From Vibrio ulleungensis (lineage in GTDB: Bacteria; Pseudomonadota; Gammaproteobacteria; Enterobacterales; Vibrionaceae), in the NCBI RefSeq assembly GCF_016900875.1, contig NZ_JAFEUM010000001.1:384824-448823 (forward strand): a stretch of DNA of 64,000 bases. The letters are read 5' to 3'. The notes below the pieces were generated by a model. The model worked only from the letters and a program-made list of their open reading frames with translations, did not search any database and was not told the origin of the DNA. The position numbers and the translations under genes were made by a program. How positions within the stretch are numbered: the stretch's first letter is position 1; every line of letters starts with the position of its first letter. Shown here piece after piece: positions 9,805 through 18,909 of the stretch.

Positions 9805-11460
9805 ATGATCGAACAACTCTGGCTGAAAAGTTACCCGAAAGATGTCCCCGCAATGATCGACGCAGACAAATACCCAAATGCGCTGTCGATGTTCGATCGT
9901 AGCTTTGAAACCTATCCAGATAAGCCTGCCTTCGTCAATATGGGGCAGAGTTTGACCTATAAAGAGTTAAACGAAAAAAGTGATGCTTTTGCCGCTTATA
10001 TGCAAAATGAATTGGGCATGAAAAAAGGTGAGCGCATTGCACTGATGATGCCAAACTTGCTGCAATACCCAATCTGTTTGATTGGCGCACTAAAAGCAGG
10101 TTTAGTCATCGTAAACGTGAATCCTCTATACACGCCAACAGAGCTACAGCATCAATTGCGTGACTCTGGTGCCAGCGCCATTGTTGCAGTAACTAACTTT
10201 GGCAACAATTTGCAAAAAGTGATCAGTAAAACCAGTTTGCGTCACGTGATACTCACCCACATCGGTGATGAGCTTGCACCCTACAAGCGTACGCTAGTGA
10301 ACTTTGCTGTCAAATACATCAAAAAGATGGTGCCTGCGTATCACTTACCCAATGCGATCTCACTGAAAAAAGTGATCACTAACGGTAAAAAGCTTCCGTT
10401 TGAAGCGCCAGAACTGTCGGGTGATGACATCGCCTACTTGCAGTACACCGGTGGGACAACGGGCGTGGCAAAAGGTGCAGTATTAACTCACCGCAATATT
10501 GTTGCCAATGTCTTGCAAGTCGATGCGCACTTTTCTCCGCGTACGTTGCGCGACAAAGAACATGTAGTTACACCACTTCCTCTTTATCATATATTTGCTA
10601 ACTCAGTCAGCATGATGCTGATGATGCACATGGGTGCAACCAACTTACTTATCACCAACCCTCGTGATTTGGACGGGTTTGTGAAAGATCTGAGCCGCTA
10701 TCCATTTACCACGTTTTTTGGTTTAAACACTTTGCTTAATGGGCTCAATCGCCACGAAGGGTTCAAAAAACTAGATTTTAGCAGTGCAAATTTAACCATT
10801 GCTGGTGGTATGGCGACGCAACAACATGTTGCAGAAGAGTGGCAATCGATAACAGGAATGACCGTTGTAGAAGGTTATGGTCTGACAGAATGTTCTCCTG
10901 TAGTAGCAGGAGGTATCCACACTCAGCAGCACTTTAAACCGTCTATTGGCGTTCCGCTTCCAAGTACCGAGCTAAGAATTGTCGACGAATCAGGGGCTCC
11001 TATGCCAGTGGGCGGCATTGGCGAGATCCAGATTCGTGGTGACCAAGTGATGCAGGGCTATTGGAATCAAGAAGCAGAGACAAAGCAGGTATTGACTGAG
11101 GACGGTTGGTTTAGCTCAGGTGATATTGGCCGTATGGATGAAGAAGGGTTCTTTTTTATTGAAGACCGTAAGAAAGACATGATCTTGGTATCTGGCTTTA
11201 ATGTTTTCCCAAGTGAAGTTGAATCAGTTGCTACGTTGCATCCACACATTGTTGAAGCCGGTGCGATTGGCGTGAGCGATGACGTAACAGGAGAGCGTGT
11301 AAAACTTGTGGTTGTGACTAATCAGCCAGTCAGCGTTGAGGAAGTGCGTAAACACTGTAAGAAGCACCTAACCAACTACAAAGTGCCAAAGGAAGTTGAA
11401 TTTCGTGATGAGCTGCCAAAATCGGTGGTAGGTAAGATCTTACGTAAGGATCTGCGATAG
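9805..11460 (+). CDS. Long-chain acyl-CoA synthetase (FadD-like)
   Basis: This enzyme activates fatty acids to acyl-CoA via acyl-adenylate, at the inner face of the membrane. It has 551 residues from the ATG chosen here, matching the E. coli FadD N-terminus (WLKSYPKDVPAMI against WLNRYPADVP); earlier non-ATG starts would add 12 codons. Motifs are the P-loop YTGGTTGVAKGA, VEGYGLTECSPVV, GWFSSGDIGRMDEEGF, and DRKKDMILVSGFN with the C-terminal catalytic Lys in VGKILRKDLR. Vibrios carry a separate canonical fadD elsewhere, so this may be a paralog. The upstream 250 bp carry separated arms AGGTAGTT (9668) and AACTACCT (9744). Confidence 0.85.
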   Translation: MIEQLWLKSYPKDVPAMIDADKYPNALSMFDRSFETYPDKPAFVNMGQSLTYKELNEKSDAFAAYMQNELGMKKGERIALMMPNLLQYPICLIGALKAGLVIVNVNPLYTPTELQHQLRDSGASAIVAVTNFGNNLQKVISKTSLRHVILTHIGDELAPYKRTLVNFAVKYIKKMVPAYHLPNAISLKKVITNGKKLPFEAPELSGDDIAYLQYTGGTTGVAKGAVLTHRNIVANVLQVDAHFSPRTLRDKEHVVTPLPLYHIFANSVSMMLMMHMGATNLLITNPRDLDGFVKDLSRYPFTTFFGLNTLLNGLNRHEGFKKLDFSSANLTIAGGMATQQHVAEEWQSITGMTVVEGYGLTECSPVVAGGIHTQQHFKPSIGVPLPSTELRIVDESGAPMPVGGIGEIQIRGDQVMQGYWNQEAETKQVLTEDGWFSSGDIGRMDEEGFFFIEDRKKDMILVSGFNVFPSEVESVATLHPHIVEAGAIGVSDDVTGERVKLVVVTNQPVSVEEVRKHCKKHLTNYKVPKEVEFRDELPKSVVGKILRKDLR

Positions 11461-11562
11461 TTTACTGAGTTACTGTGACGCTAATATAGAGCCATCAGGG
11501 ATACTATATGACCAGATGCGGCTTGAAACTAATAGCACTTATGCGGTCTCACTCCAAATATA

Positions 11563-11588
11563 GGTCAGCTTAGGCTGGCCTTCTTTAT
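11563..11588 (+). terminator. Terminator after the fadD-like gene
   Basis: A 7-bp stem (GGTCAGC / GCTGGCC, one G-U pair) with a TTAG loop is followed by TTCTTTATT. It lies about 100 bp past the fadD-like stop and before the end of the opposing L,D-transpeptidase gene. Confidence 0.6.
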
Positions 11589-11616
11589 TGGGCTAAATGT
11601 CGCTTGCGAGAAATGG

Positions 11617-12090
11617 TTACCAACGGATCTCAATAGGGGTGCCTATACTCACTAAACGCATGAACTCATCCATCTCACGGTTAGTAAGAGCGATGCACCC
11701 ATCGGTCCAGTTAGCAGTTTGAGTAAATGACTCTAGGTGTTCAAAACCATTTTTTTGTCCATGCACCATAATGTGTCCACCGGGTGAAACCCCTCTATTT
11801 TTGGCAATGATCTTATCGTAATTGTTTGGATAGGAGATGCGCATTGCTCGATAAAACTCGGAGTCTTCCTTCTTAAGATCTAAGGTGTAATTACCCTCGG
11901 GAGTGCGTTGATCGCCAGCTTCTTGTTTATGGCCTTTAGGGTTTTGACCAAAAGCGACATGATACTCTTTGACGACTTGCCCATCGTAAATTAGAAACAT
12001 ACGATTTTGGGATTTGACCACTTTGACGAGGTCAACGCTGGCGTTGGCAAGTGGACTGATTAGAGCAATAAAGGCAATCAAAAATTTCAT
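11617..12090 (-). CDS. Secreted L,D-transpeptidase (YkuD-fold) family protein
   Basis: A 157-residue periplasmic protein with signal peptide (MKFLIAFIALISPLANA). The YkuD catalytic motif is present: His in HIMVHGQKNG (H110) and the nucleophile Cys in WTDGCIALTNREM (C132). The short single-domain layout resembles E. coli YafK/DpaA-type proteins, which act on meso-DAP bonds of peptidoglycan or on peptidoglycan-lipoprotein links. Whether it makes or cuts L,D bonds cannot be told. It is a single gene with its own promoter upstream. Confidence 0.82.
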   Translation of the reverse strand: MKFLIAFIALISPLANASVDLVKVVKSQNRMFLIYDGQVVKEYHVAFGQNPKGHKQEAGDQRTPEGNYTLDLKKEDSEFYRAMRISYPNNYDKIIAKNRGVSPGGHIMVHGQKNGFEHLESFTQTANWTDGCIALTNREMDEFMRLVSIGTPIEIRW

Positions 12091-12299
12091 GATAGTAGCG
12101 GTAACGCGGTGTTCATTTGTGTCGGGATAATTGGCGAGATTTTAGCGACTTTAAAGGTATAGTGCACTGTTTTTACGTACGCTGTTCATAAAAAGTTGGT
12201 GCCATCAAATTATTGTTGCTAAATATTGCACTAGATCTCGTCGATTATTGCTATATTTGAACTTAAACGTCACTCAACCCATGAATGAGGCGGATAGCG

Positions 12300-13178
12300 A
12301 TGCGCACACGCTCCGATGAACTGAATATCTTACTTACCGTTATCGATAGTGGAGGGTTTTCTGCCGCTGCCTCGATGCTAAATATTCAGGTTGCCAAAGT
12401 GTCCCGTACTGTCAGTAAAATTGAAAAACAGCTTGGGGTTACTTTGCTTAATCGAACCACTCGTCGAATTGAATTGACCGAAGAAGGGCGACAGTTTGCA
12501 GCGCAAATTAGACAAGGACTGTCGTACCTAGAGCAGGCAGAAGCAGAGATCGTTGAGCGTAAAAACCAGCCTAAAGGGCGTTTAAGAGTCGATGCGGCTA
12601 GCCCGTTTGTATTACATCAACTTGTGCCTCTAGTGGCCGAGTTTAACGCAGCTTATCCTGAGATAGAATTAGAATTAACCTCCAATGAAGGTATTGTCGA
12701 TTTATTGGAAAAACGCACCGATATTGCTATCCGCATCGGCCAGTTGGACGATTCTACGCTTTACTCTACGTTGCTAGGCGAAAGCCCACTGTTTATTGTC
12801 GCCTCGCCCTCTTACTTGAAGATCAACGGCGTGCCAAAACAGGTAAGCGATCTGTCGCAGCACAAACTGCTTGGCTTTACCGAGAGTAAAACCTTAAACC
12901 AATGGCCATTGCCAATGGAAACGGTTGTGCCCAAATTGATGGTGAGCAATGGTGAAACCCTGCGTCAACTGGCATTAGCTGGCAATGGCATAGCGTGCCT
13001 TTCGGGTTTTATGGTTCACCAAGACATCGAGCAGGGCCGTCTAGTAAGCTTACTACACCCTTTCGTTATCAGTAATACAGGCCGAGAGCGCGTTAATGCG
13101 GTGTATTATAAGTCATCTACACTGTCTAAACGGATCACCGCGTTTATTGACTTTATTCGGCCTAGACTTTCTCTCTGA
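12300..13178 (+). CDS. LysR-family transcriptional regulator
   Basis: A 292-residue LysR protein. The N-terminal helix-turn-helix (about 5-60: ILLTVIDSGGFSAAASMLN, VAKVSRTVSKIEKQLG) is followed by NRTTRRIELTEEG, which is typical of the CrgA/DsdC-like group. A substrate-binding type effector domain follows. I chose the ATG at 12300 because AGG sits 9 bases before it; the ATG at 12285 is an alternative. The downstream GNAT gene lies 38 bp away and may be co-transcribed. Target unknown. Confidence 0.82.
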   Translation: MRTRSDELNILLTVIDSGGFSAAASMLNIQVAKVSRTVSKIEKQLGVTLLNRTTRRIELTEEGRQFAAQIRQGLSYLEQAEAEIVERKNQPKGRLRVDAASPFVLHQLVPLVAEFNAAYPEIELELTSNEGIVDLLEKRTDIAIRIGQLDDSTLYSTLLGESPLFIVASPSYLKINGVPKQVSDLSQHKLLGFTESKTLNQWPLPMETVVPKLMVSNGETLRQLALAGNGIACLSGFMVHQDIEQGRLVSLLHPFVISNTGRERVNAVYYKSSTLSKRITAFIDFIRPRLSL

Positions 13179-13216
13179 TAGTATAATCAATGAAACAAAT
13201 CCACTAAGGAGTGAGT

Positions 13217-13750
13217 ATGGATTATTCTCACATTAGTCATCCAGACATTGAATCACTTAAGTCTCTATTTCTAGAGACCTTTACCGACTCAGAAAGTGCC
13301 GAAGAAGGGCAGGTCGTCAGCGGTTTAGTTGCCGCAATTCTCAGCACCACCGAACCGTCGTTGGTTGAAGTTTTTGGTGCAACAGAGTCCGAATTACAAG
13401 CGGCAATCATTTTGACTAAGCTCGAAACCTCGACTCAACAGAGTGCGTATCTGCTTTCTCCTGTTGCTGTAGCGACTAAGGCGCAAGGCCAAGGTGTGGG
13501 TCAGGCGTTGATTCAATTTGCACGTTCAGCATTGGCCGATCAGGGTGTTGAGCTTCTCTTTACTTATGGTGATCCTAGTTTTTATGGGAAAGTAGGTTTT
13601 GAGCAAATCGATAACAACAAGATTGTTGCACCTCAGCCCTTAAGTCACCCTATGGGTTGGCTTGGGCAAAGCTTGGCTGCTGAGAATATCGCCGACATGA
13701 GCATGACCCTAACGACAGTTGCAGCGTTTGATGACCCAAATCTCTGGTAA
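13217..13750 (+). CDS. GNAT-family N-acetyltransferase (YhbS-like)
   Basis: A 177-residue predicted cytoplasmic acetyltransferase. The acetyl-CoA binding loop is visible as ATKAQGQGVGQALIQFA, followed by a strand and the GDPSFYGKVGFEQ segment typical of YhbS-type GNATs. AAGGAG lies 5 bases before the ATG; an in-frame GTG two codons earlier overlaps that site. The next gene (AlkB-like) starts 9 bp after the stop, so the two form an operon. The substrate is unknown. Confidence 0.78.
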   Translation: MDYSHISHPDIESLKSLFLETFTDSESAEEGQVVSGLVAAILSTTEPSLVEVFGATESELQAAIILTKLETSTQQSAYLLSPVAVATKAQGQGVGQALIQFARSALADQGVELLFTYGDPSFYGKVGFEQIDNNKIVAPQPLSHPMGWLGQSLAAENIADMSMTLTTVAAFDDPNLW

Positions 13751-13759
13751 CTATCCACA

Positions 13760-14374
13760 ATGTATAACCTAAACAGTCCGTTAGCGTGGTTAACCTTGCC
13801 GAAACAGGTTGCTGATGAGAGTCGGTGTAGCATTGCTGTATTGCCTAATTTCATTTCTCCTACTGCCGCTAAGGCGCTGACGAACGAATGTATTGAGCAA
13901 TTGGACTGGCAACAAAAGCAAATTAGGTTATTTGGTCGCTGGATAGATCAACCAAGGCTTATTTGTGGTTACGGTAGCCGCGCATATCGATATTCAGGCC
14001 TTACAATAGAGCCGCGCGAGCTACCTATATCGCTTGCTATGATGCGTCAGGCTGTATCGTCTGTGTGCGGAACAGACTTTAATAGTGTGTTGGGTAACTA
14101 CTATCGCAATGGCGACGACTACATGGGTTGGCACCAAGACAACGAAGCCGCTTTGGGTGAGGAACCAACAATTGCTTCTGTCTCTTTAGGACAGCGCAGA
14201 AAGTTCGTGTTCAAACACAAGCTGACAAGTGCTAAACACGAGCTTTGGCTCGACTCTGGCAGCCTGCTAGTGATGGCGGGCGCTATTCAACATCACTGGA
14301 TGCACGCCTTGCCAAAGACGAAAGTGGGTCAACAGTTGAGACTCAACTTTACGTTTAGAAATATCGTCGCCTAA
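13760..14374 (+). CDS. AlkB-like 2-oxoglutarate/Fe(II) dioxygenase
   Basis: A 204-residue enzyme of the AlkB family, which removes alkyl lesions from nucleic acids by oxidative dealkylation. Iron ligands are seen as H125 and D127 in GWHQDNE and H182 in HHWMHALPK. The 2-oxoglutarate-binding Arg lies in RLNFTFR (194-200). The pattern YYRNGDDYMGWHQD and the short length resemble the ALKBH2/3-like bacterial branch rather than E. coli AlkB. It is co-transcribed with the GNAT gene and overlaps the opposing phosphodiesterase gene by 4 bp. No Ada gene is nearby. Confidence 0.85.
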   Translation: MYNLNSPLAWLTLPKQVADESRCSIAVLPNFISPTAAKALTNECIEQLDWQQKQIRLFGRWIDQPRLICGYGSRAYRYSGLTIEPRELPISLAMMRQAVSSVCGTDFNSVLGNYYRNGDDYMGWHQDNEAALGEEPTIASVSLGQRRKFVFKHKLTSAKHELWLDSGSLLVMAGAIQHHWMHALPKTKVGQQLRLNFTFRNIVA

Positions 14375-15183
14375 GTAGTGCTATTGGTCATGGCTTTGGT
14401 TGGTTTGATACCTGCAAAGCGTTCTGGGTAGTCTGTAAAAATGCCATCAACTTGATCGAGGTGTTTAAACTTGTGCGGCTTATTTACGGTGTAACACCAA
14501 ACTTTAACCCCTAGCTTTTTTAGTTTTGAAATCTGAGTTTCGGTCACCCAAAAATGATTCAAATGACAGCTGTATGCACCTAATTCTTCGATTAACTGAA
14601 GATGATCTTTGCCTAATCGATCAGCTAACACACCAATACACACGCTGCTTGACTGGCGACGAACTTCACGCAGTGCGGCTTGGCAGAAGCTAGAAATCAC
14701 TACTTTGTCGCTCGAAAATTCGAAATGTTCAAGAGTACTGAGCAAGTTATCTACCACACTGTTAATGGTGTCATCAGACTGCTGTGTACGATCCAGTTTA
14801 ATTTCTAAGTTGATGCCTAAATCGTACTGCTGAGCGAGGTGCAGTAACGCCTCTAGGGTTAGAATAGACTCACCTTCAAACTGAGGGCCTTTCCATAACC
14901 CGAAGTCTAACTCGTATAAATCCAACAAGGTATGTTCGTCGACACGACCTGTTCCATTGCTGCAGCGCTCTAAGGTGTGATCATGCGTGACCACCAAGGC
15001 ACCTTCTTTTGTGGGTTGTACATCAACTTCGACCCAAGCGAGTCCTTCTTCTGCAGCTGCTTTAATGCTGCTTGCAGTATTTTCAGGATAGTGTCCAGAA
15101 AGTCCACGATGACCGACAACTAACAACGGAGAATGAATGGGCATTACACTAACTTCCAACATACTGGTAACAATTTCGCTCAT
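14371..15183 (-). CDS. Glycerophosphodiester phosphodiesterase (UgpQ/GlpQ family)
   Basis: This 270-residue enzyme cleaves glycerophosphodiesters to glycerol-3-phosphate and an alcohol. It has the GDPD TIM-barrel signatures VGHRGLSGHYPENT (catalytic His-Arg, metal Glu), WVEVDVQPTKEGALVVTHD (second catalytic His) and NLEIKLD. No signal peptide is evident, so it is probably cytoplasmic like UgpQ. AGAGGT lies 7 bases before the first ATG; Met8 and Met14 are alternative starts. It is not next to a glycerol-phosphate transporter. Confidence 0.85.
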   Translation of the reverse strand: MSEIVTSMLEVSVMPIHSPLLVVGHRGLSGHYPENTASSIKAAAEEGLAWVEVDVQPTKEGALVVTHDHTLERCSNGTGRVDEHTLLDLYELDFGLWKGPQFEGESILTLEALLHLAQQYDLGINLEIKLDRTQQSDDTINSVVDNLLSTLEHFEFSSDKVVISSFCQAALREVRRQSSSVCIGVLADRLGKDHLQLIEELGAYSCHLNHFWVTETQISKLKKLGVKVWCYTVNKPHKFKHLDQVDGIFTDYPERFAGIKPTKAMTNSTT

Positions 15184-15266
15184 CCTCGCACCTCTTGATA
15201 ATTTTTCAAAGCTAAAATGTGTAAAATCTTCAGCTAAGTCTAAAAGTGCAATGTTTCAGTATTGGG

Positions 15267-16199
15267 TCAGTTTTTTTTAAATAACGTTAACAGCTCATAA
15301 GTTAGCCACTGCACCTTTTGCGTGGTGTGTTGGTGCTGCTCTGAAATAAGAGAAACGTCAAACCCATCCATTTCTATAGGTGGCTTGCAGTAACTTAACT
15401 GGTGATGCTGTTGAAGGGCTTTGGCCAACCGAGAAGGTAATGTAGCGATGATGCTGCGACCTTGTAACATTCGACTGATCGACATGAAGCTGGCAGAGGT
15501 CGTCGTTACTTGTCGAGTCAGCCCAAGGTCGTTCAATATCGTATCGACTTTGGTTGCTACGCTGCCGTCGGGGCTAACCAATGCATGCGGAAGTTGAGCA
15601 AACCCTGTGGCAGAAGTAAGCTGCTGGCGATCAACGATCGTCGAATCGAATAAAACAACATGGTCTTCAGTGTACAAAGTTTGGCGCTGGAAGCCTGTTG
15701 ATGCTGGGGTGAAACCCACTATAGCGGCGTCAATACGTTGTTTATCAAATAGAGCCTGATAATTATCTCTATTGATTGTATGAAACAGGATTTGCGCCGA
15801 AGGAGCGAGTTGGCGCAAATGGTCGTAGATGGCTGGGGCAAATAGCCATTCAGCGTAATCGGTCAGCCCAATTTTGAACTGTCCATCAAATTGAGACGGA
15901 ACAAATTGATGATTGTGAGATAACTCTTGGTCTATGTGGCTCAAAATGTCTTTAATCTTTGGAGCGAGCGTAACCGCGTATTCCGTTGGTAGCATTTGAT
16001 GGCCGCGGCGATAGAAAAGAGGATCGTCAAATAACGTTCTGAGTTTTGCTAGGCTATGGCTCATGGCCGATTGGCTCACATGAGCTTGCTGTGCGGCCTG
16101 AGAGACGGATTGGCAGCCATACAAATAGTGAAACGCGATCAATAGGTTCAAATCAACATTTCGCCAGTTTCTAGATTCCACACTATCAATACTATTCAT
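15267..16199 (-). CDS. LysR-family regulator, divergent from chrA
   Basis: A 310-residue LysR protein with helix-turn-helix at about 13-75 (VDLNLLIAFHYLYGCQSVSQ, SQSAMSHSLAKLRTLFDDPL) and a type-2 periplasmic-binding effector domain. NodD/LeuO-like features are the VDLNLL start and LFDDPLFYR. The ATG at 16199 is preferred; an upstream in-frame TTG would add seven codons. The 89-bp spacer shared with chrA is AT-rich (ATTATTATTACTATCAAT) and could hold a T-N11-A site. Regulation of chrA is inferred from the divergent placement. Confidence 0.8.
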   Translation of the reverse strand: MNSIDSVESRNWRNVDLNLLIAFHYLYGCQSVSQAAQQAHVSQSAMSHSLAKLRTLFDDPLFYRRGHQMLPTEYAVTLAPKIKDILSHIDQELSHNHQFVPSQFDGQFKIGLTDYAEWLFAPAIYDHLRQLAPSAQILFHTINRDNYQALFDKQRIDAAIVGFTPASTGFQRQTLYTEDHVVLFDSTIVDRQQLTSATGFAQLPHALVSPDGSVATKVDTILNDLGLTRQVTTTSASFMSISRMLQGRSIIATLPSRLAKALQQHHQLSYCKPPIEMDGFDVSLISEQHQHTTQKVQWLTYELLTLFKKN

Positions 16200-16288
16200 A
16201 CTAATTATTATTACTATCAATTTGAGTCATTAATAATGTCAGCTTACTCTAGCCCCACACAAATTCAATAGTCAATTGATTAGTACCG

Positions 16289-17434
16289 ATGTTTCAGATA
16301 TTTAAGATATTTTTCTTTTTGGGGTGGGTCAGCTTTGGTGGGCCTGCCGCGCACATAGGGTATTTCCGCCAAGCTTTTGTAGAAAAACGTGGCTGGTTAA
16401 CCGATAGTGATTACGCGCAAATCGTCGCGTTAAGCCAGTTTTTACCGGGGCCAGGATCAAGCCAAGTTGGTTTTGCGGTAGGTTACCACCGTGGTGGATT
16501 ACCCGGTGCGATTGCGGCCTTTGTTGGTTTTACCTTACCGTCTGTTGCGATTATGGTAGCTCTTGCAACGGCAAGTGCCGAGCTTATGGGCGTGCCACTG
16601 TTTGAACAAGTTGTCCATGGACTTAAATTACTTGCCGTGGTGGTGGTCGCCGATGCGACATGGGGCATGTACAAAAACTTCTGTAAGCAAAACACCTCTA
16701 TTGCTGTCGCCTTTGGCACCGCTATTGTGTTGCTTATCGCGCCGTCGTTAGTCAGTCAAATGTTGGTGCTCATCGTGGCGGCCTTAGTGGGCATGTCTGC
16801 GCTCTCGTCACCGGACAAAACAGCCCACGCGCCTATTAAGGTAAACCCTTGGCCGCTGGCAGTATTTGTGGGCCTCCTATTGGTGTTACCGCTTGTGAGC
16901 GCTGCATCCCAAAGCATCAACCTGTTTTCACAATTTTTTCAGGCAGGAAGCCTGGTATTTGGTGGTGGTCATGTGGTGCTCCCGCTACTACAAAATAGTT
17001 TGGGCGATGCGGTTGCAACCGAGACCTTCTTAACGGGCTACGCAGCGGCGCAAGCAGTACCAGGACCAATGTTTACGCTCGCGACTTTCTTAGGGTTTCA
17101 TTTGTTGCCAAATAGCCCAATCGCAGGTGCATTGTTAGCAACGATTGCTATTTTTCTACCAGGGTTTTTGTTGCTGCTTGGTGTTTTGAGCCATTGGCAG
17201 CAGTTGGCTAAGCGGCCTAAGGTTGCTGGAGCGATTGCTGGAGTCAACGCAGCGGTTGTGGGATTACTTGCCGCTGCGCTGTATCAGCCAGTAGTGTCTA
17301 GCGCTGTATTCAGCGGGCTTGATATGGCTGCGGTTCTGCTTGGATTTTTCCTACTTAAACAGTTGAAGCTGCCGATTGTTGGGTTAGTGTCGTTGTTTAT
17401 GTTGCTAGGGCCAGTACTGTCATTTGTGGCCTAA
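16289..17434 (+). CDS. chrA: ChrA-family chromate/anion transporter
   Basis: A 381-residue inner-membrane protein with two homologous CHR halves. The first half has GWVSFGGPAAHIGYFR and QFLPGPGSSQVGFAVGY (residues about 11-75). The second has GSLVFGGGHVVLPLLQ and YAAAQAVPGPMFTLATFLG. Long-chain bidomain members export chromate; many homologues are uncharacterised, so chromate is the best family-based guess. It is divergent from a LysR gene and ends in a bidirectional terminator. Confidence 0.83.
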   Translation: MFQIFKIFFFLGWVSFGGPAAHIGYFRQAFVEKRGWLTDSDYAQIVALSQFLPGPGSSQVGFAVGYHRGGLPGAIAAFVGFTLPSVAIMVALATASAELMGVPLFEQVVHGLKLLAVVVVADATWGMYKNFCKQNTSIAVAFGTAIVLLIAPSLVSQMLVLIVAALVGMSALSSPDKTAHAPIKVNPWPLAVFVGLLLVLPLVSAASQSINLFSQFFQAGSLVFGGGHVVLPLLQNSLGDAVATETFLTGYAAAQAVPGPMFTLATFLGFHLLPNSPIAGALLATIAIFLPGFLLLLGVLSHWQQLAKRPKVAGAIAGVNAAVVGLLAAALYQPVVSSAVFSGLDMAAVLLGFFLLKQLKLPIVGLVSLFMLLGPVLSFVA

Positions 17435-17451
17435 TAGGAAGGAAAGATAGA

Positions 17452-17477
17452 AAAGCCGACACTACTGTGTCGGCTTT
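17452..17477. terminator. Bidirectional terminator, chrA / GNAT
   Basis: A perfect 11-bp stem AAAGCCGACAC / GTGTCGGCTTT with a TACT loop sits in the 46 bp between two convergent stop codons. A-rich on the left and T-rich on the right, it can serve both strands. Confidence 0.85.
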
Positions 17478-17480
17478 AGT

Positions 17481-17909
17481 CTATTTGGACGATAAATTTT
17501 TAATTAAAAAATACTTTTCGTGATTTTCGGGAAATTTTTCTAACGTCATCTGAGCGACATAACCGTGCTTTTCATAAAAAGGGCGTGCTTGAAAACTAAA
17601 GGTATCAAGTAATACAGAATGGCACCCTAATGATTGCGCGTAGCCTTCAATATTCGACAGCAATTTTGACCCTAAACCCTGATGCTTAAAATCGGGCGAG
17701 ACCCACAAAAACTGGATCATCAGCCAATTGCCTCTAATTTCACCACACACGCCAGCAATTTTTTGATTAGCGTCGTCTGGGTGGTAGCAGTAGCAAGCAA
17801 CGGGCTGCTCTCTCAAGTTTCCTAAATGGGGTTTATTATGTTCAACAAGCCCTAAACGAATCTCTTCGATATCTTGGGCACTTGGATTTAAATCTAATGT
17901 TATGTTCAT
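17481..17909 (-). CDS. GNAT-family N-acetyltransferase
   Basis: A 142-residue protein with the GNAT core. A central beta-bulge (LMIQFLWVSPDFK) leads into the acetyl-CoA loop HQGLGSKLLSNIEGYAQ, and the C-terminal RPFYEKHGYVAQ is typical. Its start overlaps the stop of the upstream VOC gene by 4 bp (ATGA), so the two are coupled. The operon DUF962-VOC-GNAT suggests small-molecule modification or resistance, but no substrate can be named. Confidence 0.78.
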   Translation of the reverse strand: MNITLDLNPSAQDIEEIRLGLVEHNKPHLGNLREQPVACYCYHPDDANQKIAGVCGEIRGNWLMIQFLWVSPDFKHQGLGSKLLSNIEGYAQSLGCHSVLLDTFSFQARPFYEKHGYVAQMTLEKFPENHEKYFLIKNLSSK

Positions 17910-18280
17910 GTGGCTCGATGTTGGTCAATGAGGATAGGGTTACCATCGGGATCAGTGAGCATTACGTGCGCGGGACCCGTGGCCGCCGCTGTAGTCGCAT
18001 CTAACGCAACGCCGCGTTGAAGCAATAACTCTTCGATGGTTCGAATATCGTCAAAGGCATCGGTATCTTTACCATTGCTGTCCCAGCCAGGGTTAAAGGT
18101 GAGCATGTTTTTGTCGAACATGCCTTGGAATAGTCCAATGACGGTATCTCCATTCTTCAGAATAAGCCAGTTTTGGTCAATATCCCCGCCAAACACTTTG
18201 AACCCTAATTTTTGATAAAAATCAAAAGATTGATGAATATCTTTCACGTTGAGACTGACTGAAAATGCACCGAGATCCAT
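17906..18280 (-). CDS. VOC (glyoxalase/bleomycin-resistance fold) protein
   Basis: A 124-residue single-module pair of beta-alpha-beta-beta-beta repeats. It opens with FSVSLNVKDIHQSFDFYQKL and closes with HVMLTDPDGNPILIDQ, the hallmark ends of VOC proteins. Potential metal ligands are limited (no His in the first strand), so it may be a binding protein rather than a metalloenzyme. It is the middle gene of a three-gene operon. Function unknown. Confidence 0.75.
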   Translation of the reverse strand: MDLGAFSVSLNVKDIHQSFDFYQKLGFKVFGGDIDQNWLILKNGDTVIGLFQGMFDKNMLTFNPGWDSNGKDTDAFDDIRTIEELLLQRGVALDATTAAATGPAHVMLTDPDGNPILIDQHRAT

Positions 18281-18288
18281 AACAACAC

Positions 18289-18723
18289 CTATACCTTCTG
18301 TTTAAACACCCAAATTGGCCCTATCAATAAGAATTGAACATCATCGAAAAAGGAGGGTTTTTTCCCTTCAATTTTGTGACCTATAAACTGAAAAATCCAC
18401 AACACCACAAATAAACCGACTGACCAGTTGAAAATGTTGATCTGCTCTTGCAACACAAACACGATTCCAATGCACAGCAAGCTAAAACTTAGCATTGAGA
18501 GAAAAACACTCAATGACAGGCTCAAATAGAACGCCATAACAGGAAGCAGCACGATCCAAATCCAGTTTAAGCTCAGGCCAAAAAGTTCTAGAGGAGGGAT
18601 TGAAAATATGAGGCCGACGATGGATAAGAAAATGCCGGGTACCGCTACTTTATGGATTTTCCGATTGGTGCCATTTTGGTGACTCTCACCATAGGCGTCT
18701 AGCCATTGCTGCAGCGTTCTCAT
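18289..18723 (-). CDS. Mpo1-like / DUF962 membrane protein
   Basis: A 144-residue inner-membrane protein of the DUF962 (yeast Mpo1) family. Conserved His residues are in YGESHQNGTNRKIHKVAVP (14-33) and FIGHKIEGKKPSFFDDVQ (about 114-131), with hydrophobic helices at about 33-50, 55-85 and 92-112. Mpo1 is an Fe(II) dioxygenase in fatty-acid alpha-oxidation; whether bacterial members do the same is not settled. AAGGAG precedes the ATG. It is the first gene of the DUF962-VOC-GNAT operon, 8 bp from the next gene. Confidence 0.8.
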   Translation of the reverse strand: MRTLQQWLDAYGESHQNGTNRKIHKVAVPGIFLSIVGLIFSIPPLELFGLSLNWIWIVLLPVMAFYLSLSLSVFLSMLSFSLLCIGIVFVLQEQINIFNWSVGLFVVLWIFQFIGHKIEGKKPSFFDDVQFLLIGPIWVFKQKV

Positions 18724-18909
18724 AGTAACTCCTTGTAAAAAATGACAATAGACTGCTTGAGAGATTTATAACAGAAAACAACAGTCTACAAGAACAGGTT
18801 TGTTATCAAATTGTTAAGTTGGGCGGCCTGAATTAAAACATGCTATGGTTTGAGGTTGAGTCAGCCCTGCTAATAATGGGCCATATAAACATAGACGATA
18901 GGACATCTC